A stretch of 64,000 nucleotides of DNA from QWHO01 sp039809865. GTDB lineage: Bacteria; Vulcanimicrobiota; Xenobia; Xenobiales; QWHO01. The stretch's first letter is position 1. Every line of letters starts with the position of its first letter. This document shows positions 8,981-17,250 of this stretch, piece by piece. A program made the translations under genes and the position numbers. Under the pieces are notes generated by a model. That model saw only the letters and a program-made list of their open reading frames with translations. It was not told the origin of the DNA and did no database searches. The stretch spans positions 1 to 64,000 of the forward strand of contig JBDHVW010000020.1 of assembly GCA_039809865.1 (NCBI GenBank), in the 5' to 3' direction.

Positions 8981-9747
8981 ATGGTCGAATTGCGCTTTTG
9001 CAGGGTCGTGAGGTATTTCTTCAAAGCCTTGTGCACGTTGGGCTCGAGGCTCACGAAGCGGGTGCGCACGATGTAACGGTTCGAGTCGCTGTCCTCGCGG
9101 CAGTTCACGACGCTGGCCGGTACCTCCAGCGGAGCATGTCCCTCGATCGGGCCGATCTTCATCACCACGTCGGCTCCGATCTTGCAGGCCCCGTTGACGT
9201 CGGCCTTACATCCGCCGCCCGACAGGTCGATCAGCTTGCCGCTGCCCAGCAACCCCTCGGTGCCGCGCATCTCGACCGCCAGGCCCGAGCCCAGGCGCAC
9301 GTGGCGGCGGCGCTCGGCGGCCTTGGCCTTGGCGTGGTAGCCCAGCTTGTCCAGGAACGGCCCCACCCAGGTCGACTTCAGCGACTCGGGCTTGCAGTTG
9401 TAGCACACGCCCACGTAGACGCGACCCGTGTCGCCGATGCGGCGGCGCCACACGACCTCGCCCGGGATGGGCGGTCCCAGCGCGCCCGTCTTGCGGTCGG
9501 CGATGTTGATGACCAGCTTGCTCAACTTCTTGATCTTCTCGCGCTCGGAGCACTCGATGCGCAGGCCCGTGCTGCCGATGTCGGTGCACAGGGCCGTGAA
9601 GACGGCCACCTCGGTCTTGATGCTCACGTTGATGTGGCAGCCGATGCGGTAGGCCTGGCGCTTCTCCTCCAGGCTCATGTTGGAGTTGCCGCCACCCCCA
9701 CCCAGCAGCGATTTCAACCCCTCATACAGGTTCTCGAACAGCGTCAC
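8977..9747 (-). CDS. Tandem PilZ-domain protein (c-di-GMP binding)
   Basis: A 256-residue protein with two PilZ-like modules. The first (about 25-115) has RQAYR as the RxxxR element but DIGSTG where DxSxxG is expected, so it may bind c-di-GMP weakly or not at all. The second (about 150-250) has RRHVR and DLSGGG, a complete signature. A glycine-rich linker follows a short N-terminal helix. It is the third gene of a leftward operon (hybrid kinase, CheY-like regulator, PilZ); its ATG overlaps the regulator's TGA by 4 nt. The grouping links phosphorelay output to c-di-GMP sensing, perhaps for motility or surface behaviour (inference). A GGDEF protein lies about 15 kb downstream. Confidence 0.82.
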   Translation of the reverse strand: MTLFENLYEGLKSLLGGGGGNSNMSLEEKRQAYRIGCHINVSIKTEVAVFTALCTDIGSTGLRIECSEREKIKKLSKLVINIADRKTGALGPPIPGEVVWRRRIGDTGRVYVGVCYNCKPESLKSTWVGPFLDKLGYHAKAKAAERRRHVRLGSGLAVEMRGTEGLLGSGKLIDLSGGGCKADVNGACKIGADVVMKIGPIEGHAPLEVPASVVNCREDSDSNRYIVRTRFVSLEPNVHKALKKYLTTLQKRNSTI

Positions 9748-10112
9748 TCGCCCAAAATTTCCTTTACCCGCGTGATGACCTTACGAGGCGAAAATGGCTT
9801 CGTAAAGTACTCGTTGGCCCCACTGTCCAACGAGTTCTGACGATCAGCCTCCTGGCCCTTGGCGGTGATCATCACGATGTAGGTGTTCTTGCGCTCGGGA
9901 TCCTCGCGCAAATGGCGACAGACCTGGTTGCCGTCCATGCGGGGCATCTGGATGTCCAGCAGGCAGAGGTCGGGACGCTCCGCCTTCGCCTTCTCCAGCG
10001 CCTCCTGTCCGTCGACAGCCGTGACGACGCGGTAGCCCTCCTTCTTCAGGATGAACTCCAGCGAACGCAGGACGAAAGGCTCATCGTCGGCAACCAGGAT
10101 AGTCTTGGCCAT
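9744..10112 (-). CDS. CheY-like single-domain response regulator
   Basis: A 122-residue stand-alone receiver. The acidic pocket is Asp9, Asp10 and Glu11, the phosphorylation site is Asp53 (LLDIQMP), and the switch residues are Thr83 and Lys105 (TKPF). There is no output domain, so it must act by protein contact or as a phosphorelay shuttle. It starts 5 nt after the stop of the hybrid kinase and overlaps the PilZ gene by 4 nt, so the three are almost certainly co-transcribed. The hybrid kinase is the natural phosphodonor (inference). Confidence 0.92.
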   Translation of the reverse strand: MAKTILVADDEPFVLRSLEFILKKEGYRVVTAVDGQEALEKAKAERPDLCLLDIQMPRMDGNQVCRHLREDPERKNTYIVMITAKGQEADRQNSLDSGANEYFTKPFSPRKVITRVKEILGE

Positions 10113-10117
10113 GGTCG

Positions 10118-12622
10118 TCAGCCTTCGGCTTCCGGCGGGTCATCCCCTTGCGCCAGTGCGGTCTCCGTCAGCAAAGTGCGCACGAGGTTGGCCAGCTCCG
10201 ATTCAGAGAACGGTTTGGTCAGAATCGTGTTGGCTCCCATGCCCAGCGCCAGGGTACGATCGTCCTTCTGGGCCGCCGTGAGCACCACGATGGGAATGCT
10301 GGCCGTCTCGGGATCTTGCTTCAGCTCGCGCATCACGTCGTGGCCCGAGACGCCCGGCATCTTCAGATCGAGCAGAATCAGGTCGGGCGGATGCTCCTTG
10401 ACACTCGTCAGGGCCTCCTCGCCGCTGCCGGCCGTGCGCACGCGATAACCACGGTTGAGGAAGATGGTGTTCAGCGCCAGCAGGATGTCCGGATCGTCAT
10501 CCACCAGGAGAATCTCGTTCTCTTTGCGGTTGGACCACGACATCAAGCGAATGATGCGCTCGAGCAGCTTGTCCTTGTCCACCGGCTTGGCCAGGAAGTC
10601 GGCCGCGCCGAGTCGGAACAGCTTGGCCTCGTCCTCCACGATGGAGATGATGATGACCGGGATGTCGCGCGTGACGTCGTCTTGCTTGAGGCGTGTCAGC
10701 ACCTCGAGCCCGTTCACGTCGGGCAGCATCACGTCCAGGCAGATGAGGTCCGGCTTGTCCTCCACCGCCAGCTTGACGGCCTCGTCGCCGGTGCGGGCCT
10801 CCACGACCTGGTAGCCCTCCAATTCGAGCACGTGGCGCAGGAAGCGGCGGATGTTGACCTCGTCGTCCACGATCAACACCCGCCGACCCAGGCCCCAGTC
10901 GGCCAGGCGGTGGCGGGGGAGAGTCAGCACCGGCAGCGGAGCGTCGTCCTCCAGTGGCAACCGCACGATGAAGCGGCTTCCCCGCCCCAGCTGCGAGTCG
11001 ACGGTAAGCGTGCCCTGGTGGGCCTCCACGATGGAGCGCGCGATCGGTAGTCCGAGACCAGTTCCTTTGATCTCGCGCGTCTCGGAGCTGTCCACCTGGC
11101 CGAACTTCTCGAAGATGCGCTGGTGGTGCTCGGGGGCGATGCCGATGCCGCTGTCCTCCACCACCACCTCGACCTGGTTGGAGGGCGTGCGCGAGGCCAA
11201 CAGGCGCACCCGGCCGCCCGGGGGCGTGAACTTGATGGCGTTGCCGATCAGGTTGGTCAGCACCTGGATCAGCTTGTCGCGATCGCAGGTCATCGGTAGC
11301 TTGTTCTCGGCCAGGACCTCGAACACGAGGCCCTTCTTGTCGGCCGCGCCGCGCAGCGAGTTGGAGGCGGCCACGATGATCTCGTGCACGTCCATCGGCT
11401 CCATGTCCCACTGCATGCGCCCCGCCTCGATGCGCGACAGGTCCAGCAGGTTGTTGATCAGGCGCGTGAGCCGGTCGGACTCCTTGTTGATGATCTCCAG
11501 GAACTCCATCTGGGTGTCGATATCCTCGCCCCGGTTGTCCAGGAGGATCTCGGCGAAGGCCTTGATGGAGGTGAGCGGCGTGCGCAGCTCGTGGCTGACC
11601 GTGTTCAGGAACTCCGACTTGAGCTTGTCGAGCTCCTTGAGCTTCTCGTTGACGCGCTGCAGCTCTTGGCGGCTGATCTCGAGATCGCGCCGCATTCCCC
11701 GCTCTTCCTCGAGCAGGATGCGCAGGTGGCGCACCGTCTCGTTGACGCCCATCGCGAGCTGGCCCATCTCGTCGTCCTCGCCCACGGGGGCCTGACCGGT
11801 GAGATCGCCCTCCATCACGCGCTCGGTGAAGTCGAGCAGCGTCTTGACCCGGTGCTGGAGCCGCTCGCGGGCGGCCTTCTCGTGCTGGATCCGCTCCTGG
11901 AGCTGCTCGGCCATCAGGTTGAGGGAGCGTCCCAGCAGGCCCACCTCGTCCCGCCTTCTGGAGGAGGCGCGCGCGGTCAGCTTGCCGCGGGCCAGGTCGC
12001 GGGCCACCAGGGCCAGGCGCAGCAGGGGCTCGGTGAATCTTCGCGTGATGACGCCCATAAACACGACGCAGCCTGCCAGCAGCAGCAGCGTCAGCCCCGT
12101 CAGGTAGCGGCGCGAGCGCTCCAGCGCGCGGTTGAGGCTGTCGAGGCGCAGGCCGACGCGCACCGTGCCCTGGCGCTTGTCGACCATGATGGGCGCCGAG
12201 GCTTCCAGAACGGGGAGGCCGTGGTAGTTGGTGTAGGTGGTGCGGGGCTCGTCCGAGGCGACGGCGGCGCGCGTGTCCGGGTCCATCTCGCGCTTGCCGC
12301 GCTCGCTGGGCTCGGAGTGGGCGATCACCTCGCCGTCTCGGCCCAGAATGATGAGGTAGGCCACGTCCTCGAGGCGCATGAACTGCTCGATGTCCTTTTC
12401 GAGCTGGTAGATGCTGAACGTGCGCATCTGCTCGCCCGCCAGGAAGGCCAGGGCGTCGGCCAGCGACAGGGCGCGCTTCTCGGTTTCCCGCCGCAGGATT
12501 CCCTCTTCGTGGCGCTGGATGACGAAAAAGTTGAAGCCCATGAAAACGAGCAGCAACGGCACGATCGCGAGCACGAGCTGACTGCGAAGGGTCTTGTAGC
12601 TTCCACCACCACCGGACGGCAT
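10118..12622 (-). CDS. Membrane hybrid sensor histidine kinase with two HAMP and two receiver domains
   Basis: An 834-residue inner-membrane kinase. A membrane segment at about 15-35 is followed by a ~135-residue extracytoplasmic sensor (Cache-like in size), a second membrane segment at about 173-193, HAMP (about 195-245) and a second HAMP-like region (about 258-310). HisKA has His344 in SHELRTP. The ATPase domain (NLIGNAIKFT, DSGIGI, GTGLGL) is followed by two receivers with Asp630 (LDVMLPD) and Asp752 (LDLKMPG). All phosphorelay residues are present. ATG 12622 is chosen because the hydrophobic segment follows at once and a GAGG lies 9 nt upstream; the frame is open for 104 more codons, but those are antisense to the divergent gene. 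It heads the operon with the CheY-like and PilZ genes. Confidence 0.93.
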   Translation of the reverse strand: MPSGGGGSYKTLRSQLVLAIVPLLLVFMGFNFFVIQRHEEGILRRETEKRALSLADALAFLAGEQMRTFSIYQLEKDIEQFMRLEDVAYLIILGRDGEVIAHSEPSERGKREMDPDTRAAVASDEPRTTYTNYHGLPVLEASAPIMVDKRQGTVRVGLRLDSLNRALERSRRYLTGLTLLLLAGCVVFMGVITRRFTEPLLRLALVARDLARGKLTARASSRRRDEVGLLGRSLNLMAEQLQERIQHEKAARERLQHRVKTLLDFTERVMEGDLTGQAPVGEDDEMGQLAMGVNETVRHLRILLEEERGMRRDLEISRQELQRVNEKLKELDKLKSEFLNTVSHELRTPLTSIKAFAEILLDNRGEDIDTQMEFLEIINKESDRLTRLINNLLDLSRIEAGRMQWDMEPMDVHEIIVAASNSLRGAADKKGLVFEVLAENKLPMTCDRDKLIQVLTNLIGNAIKFTPPGGRVRLLASRTPSNQVEVVVEDSGIGIAPEHHQRIFEKFGQVDSSETREIKGTGLGLPIARSIVEAHQGTLTVDSQLGRGSRFIVRLPLEDDAPLPVLTLPRHRLADWGLGRRVLIVDDEVNIRRFLRHVLELEGYQVVEARTGDEAVKLAVEDKPDLICLDVMLPDVNGLEVLTRLKQDDVTRDIPVIIISIVEDEAKLFRLGAADFLAKPVDKDKLLERIIRLMSWSNRKENEILLVDDDPDILLALNTIFLNRGYRVRTAGSGEEALTSVKEHPPDLILLDLKMPGVSGHDVMRELKQDPETASIPIVVLTAAQKDDRTLALGMGANTILTKPFSESELANLVRTLLTETALAQGDDPPEAEG

Positions 12623-12664
12623 AGGAACCTCGCTATTCTCCCTCCAGACTCCAAGTCTTTTTGT

Positions 12665-12673
12665 TGCTATACT
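12665..12673 (+). promoter_or_regulatory. Candidate extended -10 promoter for the ankyrin-type gene
   Basis: TGCTATACT matches the extended -10 pattern TGnTATAAT closely. It lies in the gap between the divergent hybrid kinase and ankyrin-type genes, with no good -35. The same form (TGCTATAGT) precedes the tRNA cluster, which adds some weight. Confidence 0.35.
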
Positions 12674-12743
12674 CATCCTAGATGCGCAGGTGCAGATCGG
12701 GGCCCGGCGGGTATGCTCCCCGGCCCTGGAGAAGAGTCCGCTC

Positions 12744-13574
12744 GTGAGACGGGTGGGGCTGGTCAGCAAGGAGCTGAGCCGTAAGGAGCCGGTAGCGCCG
12801 GCCCCTGGTAAGCCTGTTATCTCCAAACCGATGTATGGCACCACCATGGGCCGCGGCGGGATGGTCTCCAAGATCTCTGTCACGCTCCCCGGCGACAAAG
12901 GCAAGAGAGAGCCGGCCGCGGTGGTCATGCTCACCCTGCGTCAGGTCGCCACGCGGCTCAAGGTCCCGGTCAACGAGGTCAAGGACCTGCTGCGCCTCGG
13001 CACCCTGCGCGGCAACCTCTCCGGGGTGCCCCAGCCCGAGCTCGAGGCTTACATCCGGGTCCACAAGCCCCATCTGCTCCGGGTGGTCGAAGAAGAGGTC
13101 GAGCGGGGTTGGGAGGAGACCCACATGCCCACGTTCCGCGCTCTGCGGCGGGGGCTGGTGTATCGCTTCGACCTGTGGACGAAAGCCGTCATGGGTTTCT
13201 TCGTGTCCCGCAAGAAGCCGGTGCTGGTCATCACTCTCCCGGCACCGGCTCCACCCCCGGCTCCCGCCGGTCCGGCCGATACGAAGTCGGTCCTGGAAGC
13301 ACTTCAGGCCAGCGATGTCAAGCGTCTGAAGGCTTTGATGGAGGAGGACCTCGAGCTGGTGCTGGCGGCCAGCGATCACGAGCAGAACGGCTGTCTGCAC
13401 CTGGCCGTGATGGCCGGAGGTTACGAGCGCACGTTCCTGCTGGTCAACGCCGGCGCCGAGCTCAATGGCCGGAACGCCAACGGCCTCACGCCGCTCGGCC
13501 TGGTCACCCAGAGCAAGAAGGGCGGCTGGAAGCAGGTCGCAACTTTGTTGGAGGAGCGGGGCGCCGTCCTGTAA
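12744..13574 (+). CDS. Excisionase/MerR-like helix-turn-helix plus ankyrin-type repeat protein
   Basis: About 276 residues. GTG 12744 is preferred because GGAGAAG lies 9 nt upstream (12728-12734); an alternative GTG at 12690 has no ribosome-binding site. A stretch starting near codon 62 (MLTLRQVATRLKVPVNEVKDL) resembles the small winged-helix DNA-binding domain of excisionase/MerR proteins. A Pro-Ala-rich linker (about 180-195) follows. The C-terminal ~85 residues look like one or two ankyrin repeats (GCLHLAVMAGG, LLVNAGAELNGRNANGLTPL). It could be a DNA- or protein-binding regulator. The next gene begins directly at the stop codon, so the two are co-transcribed. Partner unknown. Confidence 0.7.
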   Translation: MRRVGLVSKELSRKEPVAPAPGKPVISKPMYGTTMGRGGMVSKISVTLPGDKGKREPAAVVMLTLRQVATRLKVPVNEVKDLLRLGTLRGNLSGVPQPELEAYIRVHKPHLLRVVEEEVERGWEETHMPTFRALRRGLVYRFDLWTKAVMGFFVSRKKPVLVITLPAPAPPPAPAGPADTKSVLEALQASDVKRLKALMEEDLELVLAASDHEQNGCLHLAVMAGGYERTFLLVNAGAELNGRNANGLTPLGLVTQSKKGGWKQVATLLEERGAVL

Positions 13575-14324
13575 GTGGATTACCAGCTCGAGAAGCTCCG
13601 CGCGGCGCGCGATTCCGCCTTCGAGGAAGGGGTGCGCACGCCCGTCTACCTGGTGCTCCAGTCAGCGCGCGGCTATCAGGGCCTGTCCACCAGCTGGGAC
13701 GGTTTGCAGCAGGCCGTGACGCAGACGCTCGCCGAGTTGGACGAGATCCTGCGTCTGGCCGAGGAGGACGACCGCTGGACGGAGCTCTGTGACGAAACCA
13801 CCCAGGTGCTGCAAGAATGCACGCAGGAGGCCCAGGTTCCGGATCTGATCGCTACCCTGGAGCAACTGGAGGCCGAGTTCCTCGAGCTCGATCTCACCGC
13901 GTGCTATGCCCGGCTGGAGGAGGGCCAGGCCTGGAGCCGGGTGGCCAGCAGCCTGGACTTCGAGATCCCCGAGTGGGAGCTGACGGCGGGCCATTACACG
14001 CTCGTTCTGGCGGCCATGGAGGAATGGCTGGAAGGCGTCTCGCCGGTGGCCTTTCTCGAGGAGCAGCTCGAGCGCACCCACGCTCAACTGGCCGAGTATG
14101 CCGGCGCCTACCTGGCCCCGGAGGAGTGGACCTACGAGGTGGCCACGGCCGACCAGTTGTTGCAAGAAGGGCTCGAATGCTGGGTGCAGGGGCTCACGCG
14201 CCTGCGCGAGGCGGTGGTGCAAGGCCAGCCGGGCTCGGTGCCGCGAGGCCTCGAGCTCCTGTTGGGAGGAAATCACAAGCTCATCCAGGTGGAAAGGTTG
14301 GCCAGCCTGGCCACGCCGTCTTAG
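13575..14324 (+). CDS. Unknown acidic helical protein
   Basis: A 249-residue soluble protein, highly acidic and predicted helical. GTG 13575 follows the preceding TAA with no gap. It has no membrane segment, cysteine pattern or catalytic motif that I recognise. Short helices rich in Leu, Glu and Trp (LEQLEAEFLELDL, LAAMEEWLEG) suggest a helical bundle. Immediate linkage to the ankyrin-type gene suggests the two act together. It is similar in style, not clearly in sequence, to the 118-residue protein at 52315-52671. Function unknown. Confidence 0.65.
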   Translation: MDYQLEKLRAARDSAFEEGVRTPVYLVLQSARGYQGLSTSWDGLQQAVTQTLAELDEILRLAEEDDRWTELCDETTQVLQECTQEAQVPDLIATLEQLEAEFLELDLTACYARLEEGQAWSRVASSLDFEIPEWELTAGHYTLVLAAMEEWLEGVSPVAFLEEQLERTHAQLAEYAGAYLAPEEWTYEVATADQLLQEGLECWVQGLTRLREAVVQGQPGSVPRGLELLLGGNHKLIQVERLASLATPS

Positions 14325-14342
14325 CAGTGGAGTAGGCCAACG

Positions 14343-14426
14343 ATGCTGGTAGGCTTGCGCTGGGATCTGCGCACGACCCGCGAGGAATTTCAAAAGCACC
14401 TGCGCCACGATTACGTTTTCAAGTAA
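14343..14426 (+). CDS. Possible 27-residue small protein
   Basis: ATG 14343 to TAA 14426 encodes a basic 27-residue peptide (MLVGLRWDLRTTREEF...). There is no good Shine-Dalgarno and no known family, but it fills the gap between two genes on the same strand. It could also be chance. Confidence 0.2.
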   Translation: MLVGLRWDLRTTREEFQKHLRHDYVFK

Positions 14427-14456
14427 TTTTTCATCGGCTTGCGCCATGATGGCCCC

Positions 14457-16586
14457 ATGGACCGGATTGCCCAGTCAGCCGTTGGCAAGCTCGACCAGAA
14501 ATACTTCTGGTTCCCGACCACGCGCCGTTTGAAGGCGGCCAACGAGGCCATGGATACGCTCGAGCGCTCGGGGGAAATGCCCACGGCCTGCGCCATGATG
14601 AAGGCGATGACGGCCATGGCGCCCTCCGACGAGGCGCGCGTCAAGGCGCACCGGGCCGGGCTGGCCTACGTGGCGCAACACTCGGCCTCGCTCGCCGCCG
14701 GCTCGCTGACGGCCCTGGCGGGGCTGGGCGTGGCCGTAGCCGGGGCGGCGCCCGCGGGCGCGGTGCCGGCGATGCAAGAGTTGGGCAAGCTCGATCCGCT
14801 GGCTGCCAGGCTGTCCGAGCTGGGGGAGACCGGACTGCGTCTGTTCGAGTCGGGGCGCAGCGCCTCGCTGGCTCCTTCGGTCGAGCAACTGGGAACGGAA
14901 GCCGACGCGATGAAGCTGAGCCGTGAGGATCGCACGCGCGCCTATGAGCAACTGGTGGCGGGGAAAGACGTGCCCACTTCGTTGCTGACGGCCATCCGCC
15001 ACTCCTCGGAGGGCGGCCGCCTGGTGGGGCGCTATCTGGAGATGGCGGCGCGCGACTCGAAGGACCCTCTCAAGCTGGCTCAGGTCAAGCTCTTGAGCGC
15101 GATGGTCTCGTCGGGCGGCTCGACCGAGCGAGCTCTGGAGATGGCCACCCAGCCGCCGCCGGCCCACCTGAAGGACGCCTTGATGACGGTGCTGCGCTTC
15201 ATGGGTGGTCAGGACCGCGGCGGTCAATTCCAGATCGCCGTCCAGCCGCACATCTTGATGGCCGCGGCTCCCTGCCTGGCCGAGTTTGCCTCGGGCGAGA
15301 CCGAGAAGGAGATGGCCGCAATGCTGGCCGAGCTATGCCGGCGCGACCAGCAGGCTTTGATCAGCTGGGCTCCGATGGAGGCGACGCTGGCGGTGCTGCA
15401 GGGCGGCGCCTCGACGCGCGGCCTGGCCGAAATGGGTCTGGCGATGAGCAAATCGCCCGCTTTTCCGGCCCTGCAAGAGAAGTTCGTGGGGGCGCTGGAA
15501 CGCCACACGGCCCGCGAAGGGAATGGCTTCCAGAAAGACTTCGCGCGCTTCATGCGCGAGCTGACCACGCGCTGCCCCGATACGGCGCCGCGGCTGCAGT
15601 CCGACCTGGGCTCCCTGTTGAACGGGATGATCCCCGGGCAGGGCGCCAACGGGCCGATCCCGGCCGCGTTGGAAGCGTTCTTGCAGGCCCCCGAGAAGGA
15701 CGGCCGCCTGGCGCACCTGGTCCCGGGCGCGCTGGAAGGCCGTTCGCAGGCCCAGGCGATGCAGGTGGTCATCATCAACGGCAAGCGCATGCAGCAGGGT
15801 CGCCAGGTGAGCGATCCGGCCCAGCGGACGGCCATTTTGGAGGCCTATCGCGCGGCGGCGACCTCGGGGTCGGATCTGGGCACACGTGAGGCGGCCGTTC
15901 TGACCGAGAAGCTGCGCACGTTGCCGGGCCTGGATCTGGCGTCCTCGCAGAAGGCCGAGGCGGGCGCTGTCTTGATGCAGGCCCACCTGCAGGGCGGCAG
16001 CCCCGACTGCCAGGTCGTGACGGCCGCGCAGGGAGCGCTGCAGGCCTCGGCCAGCAACGTGGTGGCGCTGGGCGTGCTGGAGCCGCTGGTGGGCTCGCTG
16101 CAGGCCCTGTGCCGCGCCCGGGGCGACGTGGCCTCGGAGGGCGGCCTGCAGACAGGGCTGGATTTCCAGAAGGCACATCCTGGGAATGCTTCCCTGATGG
16201 TGCACCTGATCGGCAGCTTCGCCTCCGAGTCGCGCCGTGAGGGCGGACCCACGTATGACCCTGCCTGGCTGGCGGGGGCGTTCGCGGGGGCGGTCAAGGA
16301 CCTGCCGGCTTCCGAGGTGCGGGCGTTGACTTCCGATCTGCTGGATCGCCTGCCGGCGATGGCGGGTCATTGGGGCGCCGAGAAGCTGGTGGCCCCGCAC
16401 ATCCTCGCGGCTCGCGAGGGGTTGGCCGGCGGGTCGTCCGCGTCGGAGGTGGCCCTCGAGCTCGCGGGCAAGCTGGGTGGCTGTCGTGCCGACCTTCTGG
16501 CGCTGGCTCGCGGCTCGCGGGCCTCGATCGAAGAGCGTGGTCAGAACGTCGTGGTGGGCGGCGTACAGGTCAAGAGAAAGGGATAG
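14457..16586 (+). CDS. Large unknown helical protein with shared VVVGGVQVK tail
   Basis: A 709-residue protein. ATG 14457 (MDRIAQSAVGKLDQKYFWF) is chosen; a TTG at 14439 is possible, and neither has a strong ribosome-binding site. An Ala-Gly-rich hydrophobic stretch near residues 70-105 could insert in a membrane or form an amphipathic hairpin. The remainder is Ala-Leu-rich helices without catalytic motifs. The last residues, NVVVGGVQVKRKG, match the end of the repeat protein at 3624-6239 (RVIVGGVVVK), although the bodies do not look alike. The next gene, a small secreted protein, starts 2 nt after the stop. Function unknown. Confidence 0.7.
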   Translation: MDRIAQSAVGKLDQKYFWFPTTRRLKAANEAMDTLERSGEMPTACAMMKAMTAMAPSDEARVKAHRAGLAYVAQHSASLAAGSLTALAGLGVAVAGAAPAGAVPAMQELGKLDPLAARLSELGETGLRLFESGRSASLAPSVEQLGTEADAMKLSREDRTRAYEQLVAGKDVPTSLLTAIRHSSEGGRLVGRYLEMAARDSKDPLKLAQVKLLSAMVSSGGSTERALEMATQPPPAHLKDALMTVLRFMGGQDRGGQFQIAVQPHILMAAAPCLAEFASGETEKEMAAMLAELCRRDQQALISWAPMEATLAVLQGGASTRGLAEMGLAMSKSPAFPALQEKFVGALERHTAREGNGFQKDFARFMRELTTRCPDTAPRLQSDLGSLLNGMIPGQGANGPIPAALEAFLQAPEKDGRLAHLVPGALEGRSQAQAMQVVIINGKRMQQGRQVSDPAQRTAILEAYRAAATSGSDLGTREAAVLTEKLRTLPGLDLASSQKAEAGAVLMQAHLQGGSPDCQVVTAAQGALQASASNVVALGVLEPLVGSLQALCRARGDVASEGGLQTGLDFQKAHPGNASLMVHLIGSFASESRREGGPTYDPAWLAGAFAGAVKDLPASEVRALTSDLLDRLPAMAGHWGAEKLVAPHILAAREGLAGGSSASEVALELAGKLGGCRADLLALARGSRASIEERGQNVVVGGVQVKRKG

Positions 16587-16588
16587 AA

Positions 16589-16942
16589 ATGCGTTTACTG
16601 CTGCTGTTGTGTTTGATTCTCCCGGTGCTGGCCCAATCAGTGCCCCCCGAGATGTGCGGGCGCTGGACCTACCTGAGCGGTGGCCAGGGGGCGTATATGA
16701 GCACGCGCACGTTGGAGTTGAATGCCAACGGCACGTATAGCTATTATTCCGAGAGCAGCAGCTCCGGAGCGGCGGGCTCGACCTACGGCAACAACGGCGA
16801 CTCGGGCACGTGGTACGTGCAGGGCGACACGATTTTCGCCAACTCGCAGAACGAAGGCCCGATCCAGTTCCCCTTCTCGATGTACCCGAACGAGAACGGC
16901 GACATCGTCCTGAACATCGACGGCGACGTGTACGTGAGATAG
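16589..16942 (+). CDS. Small secreted protein of unknown function
   Basis: A 117-residue protein with a signal peptide (MRLLLLLCLILPVLAQS) and a mature part rich in Gly, Ser, Tyr and Asn, probably beta-strands. ATG 16589 has an AAAGGGA 5 nt upstream that lies inside the end of the previous gene, so translation is likely coupled. The pattern MCGRWTYLSGG ... LELNANGTY ... GTWYVQGDTI resembles small lipocalin-like secreted domains that measure 'W-G-W' barrels, but I cannot assign it. No catalytic residues stand out. Confidence 0.7.
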   Translation: MRLLLLLCLILPVLAQSVPPEMCGRWTYLSGGQGAYMSTRTLELNANGTYSYYSESSSSGAAGSTYGNNGDSGTWYVQGDTIFANSQNEGPIQFPFSMYPNENGDIVLNIDGDVYVR

Positions 16943-17250
16943 CCGATGCGACTCCAGACGTATCGGTCGGAGAGCGTGTGTCAGATTGGCACTCCATGAG
17001 TTTGACCATCACTTATCAGTTTTTTGTGATCCATCGATGGCTCGACTCCTACATTTCTAAGCAAGGGCCGCCGGTATGGTAGCCGAACCTGTCGTCTCAC
17101 GGACCCCTTCCCTTAGCCGCGATTCCTTCTCATCTCCAAAAGCCCCAAAATAATCCCCCTAATCTCCTCGACCCCCCGTCCTCGACCCCCCGTCCTTGAC
17201 CTCCCGGCCACTCCCAGGGTTTTCCCCCGCGAACCAGGAAGCCCGGACCC
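16943..17250. other. 308-nt intergenic region with a weak promoter and a short tandem repeat
   Basis: No gene is visible. A possible sigma70 promoter is TTGACC (17002-17007), 17 nt, TGTGAT (17025-17030), facing the glycosyltransferase operon. CCATCGATGG (17031-17040) is a 10-nt palindrome. A 14-nt unit CTCGACCCCCCGTC is repeated twice at 17167-17194, in a pyrimidine-rich stretch. The ribosome-binding site for the operon (AGGAAG) is at the right end. Confidence 0.35.
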
